Below are positions 45,080 through 55,175 of a stretch of 64,000 nt of DNA, one piece after another. The notes under the pieces are model-generated. The model did no database searches. It was given only the letters and a program-made list of their open reading frames with translations, and was not told the origin of the DNA. Made by a program: the position numbers and the translations under genes. The stretch's first letter is position 1, and every line of letters begins with the position of its first letter. Source of the DNA: Skeletonema tropicum (taxonomy: Eukaryota > Bacillariophyta > Thalassiosirophyceae > Thalassiosirales > Thalassiosiraceae). Location: contig CM074147.1 of the NCBI GenBank assembly GCA_037178625.1, positions 1,593,246 through 1,657,245 of the forward strand, given 5' to 3'.

Positions 45080-46033
45080 TAGTGTAATGGAATTTCATAC
45101 GGGTGAAATTTCACAACTGCAACTTTCAGGAAACTTTCAGGGTGCAATTTGTCACAATTTTGGCCAAAAATGAATTTTCACAAAAGTTTCAGCCATCAAC
45201 CATCAACCACTTCCACTTTCATGATGACGATGACGATGACGATGACGATCGTACCAACTCATGGTAGAACTATCCTTTCCCAAAGGTGGAGAATAACTAC
45301 TTGATGAGCATCACTTGATGTGTTTCCTCTGCGATCCAAAGTCTCGTGTCTGGAGGGAGGTATTCCACCTGCAGACTAATAAGGCTGCACTTGTGAGAAA
45401 GATGGTCGAGTGGTATGTGCCCTTGGATGTGATGGATCTGATGAGATGCGGAAGAGAGTTGTGAAGGATTTTGAGGAGTGTGACACTCAAGCCAATGGCT
45501 GGTTTGAATCCTTCGCAGATCCCCTTCCGCAAATTCTATCTTTGGAGGAACTGCAAAAAAACAAGTCTTTTGGTATCAAAGATGTGGTAAAGTATGTGGA
45601 AACAACCGTTGCTATTTCTGGACGCTTGGGATCGTTTGAGTGTTATGCAGGGACGTCTGACTTCTATCGCTTGGTTGCTAAGCCTCTGTTGTCTATGGGA
45701 ACTGTAGGATCCATGGATTGTGAATGTAGGGCCAAACCTTTGAAGAACACCATTCTTATGAAGGATCGGAATAGGATGTTGGATCCAACTGGTGTTGCAC
45801 TTCTTCGAGGGTACGAGAACCTTCGTCATATCATGCATGCGAAGAAGGTGCTTGGAAAGAGGATTGCAGACTCCCTTAACCCTTAACTGGACTCGAGAAT
45901 GGTGGACAGGGGTGCGTGCGAACAGTTAGGAAAATAAGCTAGTGACATTTGAAACTGAAATTCCATGAAATTCCATGACATTTCACCCTGAAACTTCCAA
46001 GAATTTCAAAAAGGGTGAAATTCCATTACCCTA
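45080..46033 (+). mobile_element. Small hAT-type DNA transposon with 8-bp target duplication
   Basis: Ends are inverted: left TAGTGTAATGGAATTTCA, right (reverse complement) TAGGGTAATGGAATTTCA. They are flanked by ATCGTAGA at 45072-45079 and 46034-46041. An 8-bp duplication and TAGGG-type tips are hallmarks of hAT elements. Subterminal regions repeat AATTTCA and CTTTCAGG-type words in both orientations. At 954 bp it is far too short for a full transposase and is a deletion derivative that depends on a relative elsewhere. Confidence 0.82.
45383..45886 (+). pseudogene. C-terminal fragment, probably of a hAT transposase
   Basis: Frame open from 45383 (GCTCEKDGRVVCALGCDGSD) to a stop at 45884-45886, with no ATG near its start. 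The end, YRLVAKPLLSMGTVGSMDCE followed by LMKDRNRMLD and LLRGYENLRHIM, has the spacing of the hAT dimerisation region (an A..LLS...GS.E segment, then RNRL, then a final helix). It sits wholly inside the hAT-type element. The catalytic DDE core is missing. Assignment rests on pattern and position and a captured host fragment is possible. Confidence 0.5.
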
Positions 46034-46041
46034 ATCGTAGA

Positions 46042-47100
46042 TGCATAAGATTTTGATAGCAGCTAACAAAAAAGTGCAGCGCGCTGTCCGAGCAACCTGG
46101 AGCGCAACTGCATGCATGCATGTTTTTTCGTTCGACAGTCAGTATCTAACATGATAGCCGCTACTCTCATAGCCACCACGTTGCACAAACCCTACCAATA
46201 GTAATATCCAGTGAACTATATCGCAGACAACACCCTTTGCAACTATTCAGCCGCAGGGTTTTATTATTACAACTGTCTACACCGCATAAATAAATGACTA
46301 ATACATGCTACATAAATGTCATTTCTGTCTATGATGTTGCTATTTTTATCCAGCCTATTGCAATATTATGGACAATAAATAGCCGACACTTCTTATATAT
46401 AATAATGTTGATGAGTTGCGGTCTTTAGAGCCGCTCGATCCGCCGTCTACAGGCTTATTGTTGTGTTAGAGTGTCAAATTATTTATGCAATTTTGTGCAC
46501 ATCTTGTGTCCTTGGTATTTTGGAGGTGTGGGGGGGCTTTAATGGTCATTCCGAGCAACCAGAATCTCACTTCATATTACCATCGGCGATGGGTAGCGGA
46601 GGGGTAGTGCCTATAGATGTTTATCATCTTCGATGGGTGCAGGGAAGGTGGTTGTTTTCATTTCAAATCTCAATGAAGTGGATTGCAATGATATTATCTC
46701 CACCCCTACAGCAGCCGAAACGCCACACTGCTGCGAAAAAATCGCCATAATGTCGTTTAAGGGATGGGCCATCGATACCTTATGAAATATACTCATGGAC
46801 TGAGATAGGCGGCCATACTAGGGGTGCCATTGTAGGCCATTGTGGTGGCATCTTTTTCTCTTTTTCTGCACGATCATCGATCATGCAAAAACCGAGTTAC
46901 CGATCGCGTTTGACAGTACTTTATATCGATCGCGTTTTACATATTCTCAAATATGACGTCACTTGTTCCTCTCCTAACTTCAACGTGTCAGCTTCTCTGC
47001 TGGCAGGAAGAACATGTCGCCATCCGTGACTTTTCCGCGCAGCCACTCATCGACTATCATGCTACGGAACACCACATGCAATTAGAAGAGTGCATAAATA
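46042..47100. other. About 1 kb without a supported gene
   Basis: A/T-rich with GATCGATC-type words near 46870-46930 (ATCGATCATGC; TCGATCGCG twice). This is probably interior sequence of the outer unit. No open frame has domain features. Confidence 0.3.
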
Positions 47101-47258
47101 ATCGGCCCTCGGGGCCCCCGTTCATGGAGTGCAGAGCAGCGTAATAGGGGGCCGCAGGTGCCCTTCTATTACAGGTGGGAAAATTCATTATTTTTCACCC
47201 CCATTATTCTACAGAGTTATAGGTAGGAATCAGTACATGTGTTTTTTAGTGAGAAGGT

Positions 47259-47537
47259 TTACTTTAGGGACACGTAGAGTCCTCGGTAGAGACTACCGGC
47301 GTAGGATCTGTATGTGTTCCTATGTAGAAAGCAAGAAGTACCTGTTGAAAGCGAGAAATTGACTGTACTAAAGCCGCTTTTTGAGCATCTAAGTCGGTCT
47401 GTACGAGAAAGAAATACAGGTTTTACACGGGCGTTAGTCGATTTAGTTTTTGTCTTTCTTCGTCGCGAGAAAATGTCTTTTTGTAAAACTGTGCTTGATA
47501 TATCGAATCGTGCGCTTGCAGATGTTTTACTGATCAC
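47259..47537 (-). CDS. Small terminal frame of unit 1 (conserved LYVS end)
   Basis: 92-codon open frame without an ATG; it could be a last exon (an ATCAG acceptor-like word is at its start). Its end, TSCFLHRNTYRSYAGSLYRG then LYVSLK, matches in sequence and position the C-terminus of the frame at 52650-52844 in the oppositely oriented unit 3 (TSRFLRRNKYKSYSGMGLQS then LYVSSR), although the DNA has diverged, and is nearly identical to 55176-55454 in unit 2. Conservation at the protein level supports coding. Function unknown. Confidence 0.45.
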   Translation of the reverse strand: MISKTSASARFDISSTVLQKDIFSRRRKTKTKSTNARVKPVFLSRTDRLRCSKSGFSTVNFSLSTGTSCFLHRNTYRSYAGSLYRGLYVSLK

Positions 47538-47621
47538 CAGATGCAGACGCTTAATTGAGTTGTTGTATTCTTTGTGGTGAGAAAGTGTCTGTTTTGTAAA
47601 ACTGTGCAGTGATCAATTTTA

Positions 47622-48467
47622 CTAATCACCAGATGAAGATCCTGCGAAGTAATCACTTGGGATTTCATGATCCTTCTTCGCTTCTTTCCACTTCTTGTTC
47701 GGGTTGGTTATGATGTTGGTAATCCTGGTTGTCAGGTCTGTCCTGTCTTTGATGAAATTGCCCTTGATTGCTGCTGCGTACGATGTTTCTGTGATTTCTT
47801 CCAACTTTCTCTTGCTATACCTCGTCTTCGACTCTTCTGCCTTCCCCTCCAAGTATTTCACCCAATTTGCTCGCTTCTTGTACGATTCGCAGAACTGGCC
47901 ATTTTGCTTTCTCTTGCAATTTTTTAATCGGTTCGTTGAAATGTTGCTTCCGGTCCAGTATATGGCACTGTCCGACGGGTATGCTTGATCTTTGGAGCCA
48001 AGTGTTTTGCCTCTGCTGGTAGCCACGTACATTGTTCCAAGAAACTTGCTAATCTCCCACAACTCATCTGCTGGATCTATTATCATGCGGTTCCAGCGGT
48101 CTCCTTTGTCGAATCCAGCTTCGAGTCCTTGACAGCGGTGGATGGTGATGGCGTAGGCAATTTGCAATGGCATGAATAATGCGGTGCAGCATCCCCTGTT
48201 GCAAATCTGCTCGTAGGGTGGGATTGGCACGTGCTGTGCGCAATAAGTTGGGGTAGGATGCATTTGTATCAGTATGAAATGAGTTAGTAGTGTTTTCGCA
48301 GAGAGTGGCAATTGTCTTGTGTCTTTCGTGTGTCAACTTTTACTCACCGTTGGGTTGTTCTTGTCCCATGGGTCCTCGCCTGGTGGTGGTTTGTATGTAG
48401 GGAAATCCACAACAATGTACTTCGGTAGGCTAACCTCACCTTTACCGTTTGGTCCAACGGAGCGATC
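47622..48467 (-). pseudogene. PIF1-like helicase C-terminal fragment, unit 1 (fusion-damaged)
   Basis: Exons complement(join(47622..48233,48348..48467)) by comparison with unit 2; intron GTGAGT...GCACAG, phase 0. Segments: YIVVDFPTYKPPPGEDPWDK, then HVPIPPYEQICNRGCC, then MPLQIAYAITIHRCQGLEAG, MYVATSRGKTLGSKD. These are motifs V-VI of SF1B PIF1-type helicases (LPLQ.AYA.TIH..QG and YVA.SR). The ATPase half is missing. The upstream junction at ~48467 fuses it out of frame to the end of the gene at 48442-49619, so no helicase can be made from this copy. Confidence 0.65.
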
Positions 48468-49619
48468 CTCCCTCGATACCGTCTTGGACTGCCACCTTGA
48501 CTTCATTTTGACTTTCATCTAGCCAATGGTGCTTTCTTGCAGTGCTCAAAAGCTTTCGTTGACCTTCGACTGTTGTCACATTAGCAGTTAATGCCTCTGA
48601 TATTTCTCTTTTCGTTTCATCTGTGCCACTACCATCATCTCCGTTGAGTACGTCGATTAAGTGTGATAGCTCTGGAACATACGTGAATGGCAATCCGTAA
48701 GCCACACTAGTCCTCGCTTCTTCACTGGATGCAATCAATGACATATGAGTTGCATTGACTGGTTCTGTCTTCTCCTGTTATTAATGTGGAGTAGCATCAA
48801 TCAAGTGTTAGTTGTGAGTTCAGCAACGGATCTATAAATCAATATTCGTATAATCGCACAGTGAGCAATTATACAAATCAAGTAGCATGATGTAGTTTGG
48901 CTGCAGCAATCGATCGACGAATCAATATTACCAAAATTGTACAGTGATCAAATTTACAAATTCGTTCTGTGCAACATCGCAATCGATCAACGAATCAACA
49001 TTCCCAAATTTGTACAGTGATCAATTTTACAAAATGGTTCGTTGCGCAGATTCAACAAAAGTAAACTCACGCAATCTTCCGCGGAATCATCCTCCGCTGC
49101 TTTCTTGCTGAAGTGTAAGTGTATCTGACTGTCGTTCATTTCTTTGTTGTCGCCGGATTTACCCGTAGCCACCAGTTTCAATAGCCCGAGTATCTTCTCT
49201 TGCTGTGGTACCGCTTGATTTACATTCTCCGCTACCAATTTGCCTTCTGGATCCAAATGGGTGAAGCAAAGGAAAACCGTAGCACTAATTTTTGTTGGCA
49301 GGCCCGTATTTGTGCCTTTGATGTAATGCTCAGGTCGATCTTCCTTGACTTGCTGCGTAGTCGTTTCTGTACCTGCTGTTGGTTTGTCAGGGGTGATAAC
49401 GTTGTTGGTGGTTGGTCTGGTGACAGCCTCGGCAGTATGATCGGTAGGTGTGTTATTCTTTCCGGGGGTGTTCATCTGATTGTCCGGCGGACTCGTTGTC
49501 TCCTTTAACGTGCTTTTTGCGTCCACAGCTTCAGCTGCAGATTCAGTTGCATCTGTAGCTTCAGGTGAGTTCATGGTGTCGTCGTTATCGTGTTCAGTTG
49601 GATGTTGTTCGTCGGTCAT
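48442..49619 (-). CDS. Unknown two-exon gene in unit 1
   Basis: CDS complement(join(48442..48774,49071..49619)), 294 codons with stop; intron 296 nt, phase 0, GTGAGT donor and TAACAG acceptor. The product starts MTDEQHPTEHDNDD and is Thr/Asn/Glu-rich to ~residue 115, then has a folded-looking part (TKISATVFLCFTHLDPEGKL; NDSQIHLHFSKKAAEDD). Exon 2 encodes SYGLPF-like VAYGLPFTYVPELSHLIDVL and a KLLSTARKHHWLDES segment. The last 13 codons read through the helicase junction in another frame. No family is recognised. The intron carries three copies of a TGATCACTGTACAATTTT-type word. Confidence 0.5.
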
Positions 49620-49680
49620 GATTTGGTGGAGCGCTGTTGCGTTTTATGCGAGATCTGTGCGGCCGGATTCGTTGGGTGCG

Positions 49681-50000
49681 GTGCTTTGCTCTGAATTACT
49701 TCCGGAACTTCAACTTGAAGTGTTGGGATTTTCCCCCCTCCTATCCCCGCTGAAATGCCCATTTTGATTGTCATTTAGATGCTATATCTTATGATTTAGA
49801 TCTAAAAATCGCTTGATTTGTGCTAAAAAGGACTTTTCCAGGCTAATTAAGTCAGATTGTCGATGAGCTTCTTCGTTCTTTCCGGTGTGCATCCCCGTCA
49901 CCCTCTATTTTCTTAATTTTTTCTCTGAGTGACGTGGTAAACTTCGTAACTTAAGGAATTAGTACACTTGATTCCAATCGTCTTACGTCACAAAGTACCA
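49681..50000 (-). repeat. ~320-bp inverted repeat, copy 1 (partner 58007-58327)
   Basis: Read on the minus strand from GGTACTTTGTGACGTAAGAC to AATTCAGAGCAAAGCAC. It is nearly identical to 58007-58327 on the + strand. It lies immediately upstream of the unit 1 gene, so it probably contains a promoter. In unit 2 it is flipped relative to the other shared parts. Confidence 0.85.
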
Positions 50001-50221
50001 AATTGTGCACAGCACAATTATACCAATTAAGGCCAACGTCATTGCAGAGCAACTTTATAGCCGAATTCCGTTGTATAAAGACTACTGACAAGCCACACAG
50101 CAAATGGCCACAGCAAGATGACGACACAATACTTTACAGGCCCCGAGGGCCCGCGCTGAACCCGCCACATACACCGCTGCACGCCACCACTATCGCACCA
50201 TTCTGCGCGCCCCTGTTTATA
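50001..50221 (+). repeat. ~221-bp direct repeat at the 5' side of unit 1 (partner 58728-58949)
   Basis: It starts with the palindromic AATTGTGCACAGCACAATTA, includes CAACTTTATAGCCGAATTCC and GTATAAAGAC, and holds the GGCCCCGAGGGCC motif. One or two differences are seen (a CAACAG indel, TATCGC/TATTGC). Confidence 0.85.
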
Positions 50222-50328
50222 ATGAGTGGCTTGCGTATGACATTCCTCGCACGCAAATCAATATCTTAAATATGTGACCATTACGGACCGGCATAACCAA
50301 ACCACGAACAAAATTGACCGTATAAAAT

Positions 50329-52565
50329 ATGCACACTTCAAGAGAGAAAGCGCAGCAACAGCAACCATCCTCTTCCGACGTGAACAGCAAGAGCGCTCGG
50401 AAGGGTGTTAGATGCTCATTTCTGTCTATTCGTCAAATAATTTACAACGTCCAATGGCCGAAAGTGCGTGTAGGCGATCATATCTTCCGCGAAATAGTAG
50501 AATTACAATCATCGCGCAATCCATGCTTCGAACACTCTACTGATCCACATACTCTTCTGAGGCTTGTTCTTTCCTCTTGCAATATGCGTGAACTAAAACA
50601 TGTATTGTCTGAGCTAGGATGCGTAATGGATCTATATCGCACCAGACAGGAACAATTATCTATCGCTTACAATGTCATTTCCAATCGCAACGTTACCTGT
50701 AACGGTTCAAGCTCGGCTCAGTTCTACAAATCGGATGCAGAAAGCAAAGCTGGAATAATGAATTATGGCCGTTGTGTAAATAACAGTCATAACTTGCAGT
50801 CGTTGGCTGCTCCAGAGTGTTCCAGCGTATTGTCTAATGGGTAAGTCCGAAAGTGTATTGTTAAGATGAGCTGAAATTGGAAGAAGCGTCTTATGTGATT
50901 CAGAATTTCATGTATAAGCGAAACGCTTAACACTGCGTAAAACATTACGTAGATTGATCGTACGAACATAGAAAGGATCGCTCATTCATCTACATTTAAG
51001 TCGCTTTTTGCTGTGTGGTATTAACCTTCCATAGAGTTCATGCCAAAAATAAAATTGTGATGTATGCAAATTTATTTTAAACTTGAACTGGTATTGTTTC
51101 TCCCATATGAATGTCGTCATGTCAAAAACTAATCACTTATCCTTACTTATCCCTATTTTCATTTACTTCAGCAATGGCGGTGTGACAGCGGGCAACAAAA
51201 AAGATGTTGTCGACAACAACAAGAACGAGCATGATATACCTCTTCTGCAGACAAAGCAAGGCGATTGCATCTCTCCCGCTCATGTTAGATGCACTAACTT
51301 TGAGCAGGCAGAAGCATTTGATGCATCATGCAAATCATGGAGATCATGCGATAATAATAATGATTATGACGATGTCGAGCAGGCGAGTTCTTTGTTAAAG
51401 TTAAAGCAATCATCAAAAAATTATGACATCGAACAGCAGTGCCCTAAAGAGAGCAATGGTAGTGCCGCAACTCCAGTGAATACTCATCATCCGTCTGAAA
51501 CGGACATACCAGCGTCTACTCCTTCTGGTGAGGAGTCAGCAGTTGACCCAACTAATCTTCCGGCGTTGCTGTATCATGCTGGGGAACAACCTGCTACTGT
51601 TCGCGCATATCGCCGCTGCTCAGAAGATCACAGTCTTGTGGGCCGCCAAACCATTCGCGATCATTTATATGATTCTCCGTCTACCAGTAGACTTCCGCGC
51701 AGCTGTCTCGACCGCCTGTTTCATGAGTCTTCTGGTTCTACCGTGAAGGATTATCCGTGTCGTAATGCTACTTCGGTTGCTAGACTGTCAGGAGAACGTG
51801 ATAATGATGGCACCAATATGGGTGTTGGTAATGTTGATAACGCCCCCTTGGAAGCAGACGATGCTGGTGTATTTCGTAGCAATAATGGCAATGCAGCTCG
51901 GCCAGTTGGAGTTGGAGAAATTCCACAGAACACAAAAGCGTCTGGAACTATTGGATCTATGTTGGGAGAGCTGTCGGAAAAGGTCATTCCAGTTCCAGTT
52001 GTGACACCTGTAAAAGATACAACATCGTCCATTGCTAGACAAGGTGAGTTATTATACTTGTACGAGTGTCACTGGTACGGTGTACGATTCTGAAAATAAA
52101 TTTGTCCTCACGACAAAAATATTTTGAGGTCCGATACTTCACTTCATCGCTGACATTTTTGGTCTTTTCCCAATGTTACTTCCAGCTCCGAATATATCGT
52201 TAAAACATATAATATTCTTTGTGACAACCTGGCTTCAAAAAGTCCTATGTGTCAAGCAAGTCCGACACAAAGGCATACCTCTGAAGGAGATCAAGAAGCA
52301 AAGTATGGTCGCTGAACAAAATTTGGTAGACGGTCATCGCGAGACGAAGCTTTGTTTCATTCCGAAACATAAATCACAGGAACTTGATGACATAATCGTG
52401 TTAGTGACACTTGGCAACATAATGGACTTACAGAAACACTCCTTAGACAGTCCTGTTTGCCACACCATTTGCGACAGCTTGGTCAGTTCGGGTATATCAT
52501 CCCTGGAGAGAAGTTCTTTTCCAATGCAATATTCACAACTTGCATGGAAAATAAATTTGTCTTGA
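50329..52565 (+). CDS. Unknown three-exon gene between the helicase-bearing units
   Basis: CDS join(50329..50840,51172..52043,52186..52565), 588 codons with stop. Introns are 331 nt (GTAAGT...TTCAG, phase 2) and 142 nt (GTGAGT...TCCAG, phase 1); all joins keep frame. Residues ~25-125 are well structured (RQIIYNVQWPKVRVGDHIFR; LRLVLSSCNMRELKHVLSEL). The latter resembles a SAP-type helix pair and loosely matches FSALSVFEVGSIKYILNELS in the protein at 56740-57520. Residues ~170-460 are Asn/Asp/Ser-rich with a basic HLYDSP...RSCLDRLF stretch. Exon 3 encodes a compact end (QVRHKGIPLKEIKKQS; CFIPKHKSQELDDIIVLVTL). No known family is recognised. A perfect hairpin overlaps the stop (52553-52583). Confidence 0.55.
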
Positions 52566-52583
52566 AGACAAATTTATTTTCAA
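52553..52583. terminator. Perfect hairpin at the stop of the three-exon gene
   Basis: GAAAATAAATTTGTCTTGAA pairs with the following GACAAATTTATTTTC, about 14 bp per arm. A related GAAAATAAATTTGTCC word lies at 52091 in intron 2. It may mark the transcript 3' end or be a decayed repeat. Confidence 0.45.
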
Positions 52584-52649
52584 TCGCGGCAACATGACAA
52601 ATTAACGACAATCAATAAAGGATACAACAAAGGGAGAATATTTCTCGTG

Positions 52650-52844
52650 ATGAAGAAACATGTCACCTATAATGACAATGTACCTGTATTTCTTTCTGCA
52701 AATGACGGTATCCTCGACAGATATAGCCAATCAATTTCTGTAAAAAGCGCCTTTAAGCCAGGTACTTCTCGCTTTCTACGTAGGAACAAGTACAAATCCT
52801 ACAGCGGTATGGGTCTACAGAGCCTCTACGTGTCCAGCAGGTAA
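52650..52844 (+). CDS. Small terminal frame of unit 3 (conserved LYVS end)
   Basis: 64 residues from ATG at 52650 (an in-frame GTG precedes it). The second half, FKPGTSRFLRRNKYKSYSGM then GLQSLYVSSR, matches the end of the frames at 47259-47537 and 55176-55454 in sequence and in distance to the element terminus. Only the C-terminal ~25 residues are shared. Function unknown. Confidence 0.45.
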   Translation: MKKHVTYNDNVPVFLSANDGILDRYSQSISVKSAFKPGTSRFLRRNKYKSYSGMGLQSLYVSSR

Positions 52845-53068
52845 ACCTTCTCACTAAATAGCTACTATACTGATTCCTACCAAGATCCCTGTAGAAAAAA
52901 GTTTGGAAAAAAATGGAGAATTTGTGACCATAAGGGGTTGGGCACCTCCCGGCCCCGTTATCGACACTTCACTGCGCTTGTTTCGACCCGGGGCCCCGAG
53001 GGCCGACAAATCTTTTGCTCTCTCCGTTCTCATTTCTCAATCATCTTGTTACGCTGTGGCGAAAATGA

Positions 53069-54278
53069 TATTTGGAACGCATCTGCATTCGCACCATATT
53101 TGGGAGTTATCGTATCTTGGATCGGAAAGATGAGGGCATCGGTACTTCTGTACTTTACGAAATGGCATCAAATGAAACTATTGAGGTATGCACGTTACTA
53201 TTGGCAACAAACAGTAAGGATATCCTTAAATGGAGGGAACTAGGATTTTGGAGGGAAACAAAACTCACGCATCACGCACGCACTCATCATCACTCATCAA
53301 ACTTCAGCCATCACCATCGGTCATCACCATGACGGCTCACAAGTCGAGAATTAAATAAACCTAAGTATATTACTTAAACATCCCTTTGTTGGAACCGTGG
53401 GCATATGCCACACTGTCTACAAATGAAAAATACTTCGTTAGTCGAGTAGTACGCTCAACAGTGATCTTTAGTGATCCGTGTACACCTTAGTTCCTTCTAT
53501 CTGATCATACGTAAATCCGCCGCGGTTGTGATGCTCCAAATCGACCGAAGACCTCCACAACATCGGAGTCCTCCTAGATCTACGCTACACTTCACGTTTG
53601 TCGTATCCGTATGCTATAGAAACGATCATAAGGCAAAACATCTATCATCAATCATACCATGAGCCATGAGACGATATTTGGAACGCATCTGCATTCGCAC
53701 CATATTTGGGAGTTATCGTATCTTGGATCGGAAAGATGAGGGCATCGGTACTTCTGTACTTTACGAAATGGCATCAAATGAAACTATTGAGGTATGCACG
53801 TTACTATTGGCAACAAACAGTAAGGATATCCTTAAATGGAGGGAACTAGGATTTTGGAGGGAAACAAAACTCACGCATCACGCACGCACTCATCATCACT
53901 CATCAAACTTCAGCCATCACCATCGGTCATCACCATGACGGCTCACAAGTCGAGAATTAAATAAACCTAAGTATATTACTTAAACATCCCTTTGTTGGAA
54001 CCGTGGGCATATGCCACACTGTCTACAAATGAAAAATACTTTGTTAGTCGAGTAGTACGCTCAACAGTGATCTTTAGTGATCCGTGTACACCTTAGTTCC
54101 TTCTATCTGATCATACGTAAATCCGCCGTGGTTGTGATGCTCCAAATCGACCGAAGACCTCCACAACATCGGAGTCCTCCTAGATCTACGCTACACTTCA
54201 CGTTTGTCGTATCCGTATGCTATAGAAACGATCATAAGGCAAAACATCTATCATCAATCATACCATGAGCCATGAGAC
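53069..54278 (+). repeat. Tandem duplication of a 606-bp unit
   Basis: Bases ~53069-53674 and ~53675-54280 match at a constant offset of 606, with only a few substitutions (TTCGTTAG/TTTGTTAG, CCGCGGTTG/CCGTGGTTG). The unit begins GATATTTGGAACGCATCTGC and ends ATACCATGAGCCATGAGACG. It encodes nothing recognisable. The high identity points to a recent event. Confidence 0.9.
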
Positions 54279-54646
54279 GTGCACCATAAAATAAAAATTA
54301 ACGGAAATCTTAAAGTACGTCATGGTTGGCCCTCCAGGGGCGAAATTATCTACAACGTGCACCATAAAATAAATTATGGCTACGACGATGTGTTCATAAA
54401 TTAATTTCAAGCAACAAGCAGGCGGTGGGACGACAACAGGACAAGCAAGAGGCGGCAGCACCAAAGGTTAGTTCTTTCAATTTTATTATATTCACTTTGG
54501 CAAATTGATAAGAGAAGAGGAAGGGAAGAAAGAAAACATGGTATCGTGATTTGTTTGGAAAAGTTAATGGCCGAATGGAAGGTCGCCCTCTACTTTGGTG
54601 GTTGTAGAGTGCTCGTCTGCCTCAAAGTCTTACATTCAGTGTAATT
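54279..54646. other. Short intergenic stretch
   Basis: A CGTGCACCATAAAATAAA word occurs twice (54278 and 54355). No gene is seen. Confidence 0.35.
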
Positions 54647-54712
54647 GTTAGAAATGATAAAGTCACTGTCCCAGTAATCGATTACTGGGACAGTGACTTT
54701 ATCATTTCTAAC
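54647..54712. repeat. 66-bp perfect palindrome, copy 1
   Basis: GTTAGAAATGATAAAGTCAC followed by TGTCCCAGTAATCGATTACT and GGGACAGTGACTTTATCATT and TCTAAC. It is perfectly symmetrical about ATCGAT. The inner 46 bp recur at 58949-58995. Downstream, ATAATGCAAGTCACC at ~54714 is mirrored at ~54990-55004, so a second, longer stem brackets ~260 bp up to the edge of unit 2. Confidence 0.95.
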
Positions 54713-55175
54713 ATAATGCAAGTCACCAGTTCGAGTCCAGCGAGGTAAAAAGCCTCTATTTCCCACCTAGAGAGAGGTATGGATAAGAGGAAATACTACT
54801 GCGGGTAGGCGGACTAGGAGATAAAGATCTAGCTAGAGGAATACTAGTACTGTAATTCCCACTAGATGTAGGTGGACGCTGCAAGGTGTGACCTGCGCTA
54901 GCCTACTCCTGTCTCCAGTAATCGACTAGAGATGGCATGGACTTACGGTCCTGTCAAGGCTCGTAATCCTGTCATCAGTCTAGGAACGGACTGGTGACTT
55001 GCATTATGTTAGAAATGATCGGCCCTCGGGGCCCCCGTTCATGGAGTGCAGAGCAGCGTAATAGGGGGCCGCAGGTGCCCTTCTATTACAGGTGGGAAAA
55101 TTCATTATTTTTCACCCCCATTATTCTACAGAGTTATAGGTAGGAATCAGTACATGTGTTTTTTAGTGAGAAGGT

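Larger units (their letters stand above)
47104..50151 (-). mobile_element. GGCCCTCGGGGCC-bounded element, unit 1
   Basis: Bounded by the 13-bp motif at 47104-47116 and its reverse complement at 50139-50151; homology with unit 2 continues ~70 bp beyond the latter to 50221. Bases 47101-48466 match 55018-56382 with few differences, and 50001-50221 match 58728-58949. Between these lies a body specific to this unit, with a two-exon gene of unknown function (48442-49619). The gene order on the minus strand is: TATAAA subrepeat, unknown gene, PIF1-like helicase end, small frame, terminus. Confidence 0.6.
44760..53004 (+). mobile_element. Outer GGCCCTCGGGGCC-bounded element (unit 3), interrupted by other insertions
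   Basis: The left side has GGCCCTCGGGGCC at 44827-44839 preceded by ~65 bp resembling the flank of the other units (TGTGTGTGG...GCGCGGGCC). The right side has its reverse complement at 52992-53004, preceded by a stretch homologous to the 3' ends of the other two units (GTAAACCTTCTCACTAAA, CTGATTCCTACC, GGGCACCT, CGGGGCCCCGAGG). After the left motif come two subrepeats with CTATAAAGTTGCTCTGCAAT. A hAT element (45080-46033) and unit 1 (47104-50151, opposite orientation) lie inside. Its own likely genes are the three-exon 587-aa gene and the small frame at 52650-52844. Confidence 0.5.

Noticed and set aside
45081..46042. Mutator-like element with a 9-bp target duplication
   Set aside because: The ninth matching base (T) is better read as the first base of the TAGTG/TAGGG tip, leaving an 8-bp duplication and hAT-type ends.
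44760..53004. Classical Helitron
   Set aside because: A helicase fragment and a hairpin-like motif near one end are present, but the motif occurs inverted at both ends, and I could not find CTRR ends or a Rep domain.
54725..54745. B-box-like AGTTCGAGTCC near the palindrome
   Set aside because: No A-box or cloverleaf fits upstream; the upstream bases belong to the perfect palindrome.
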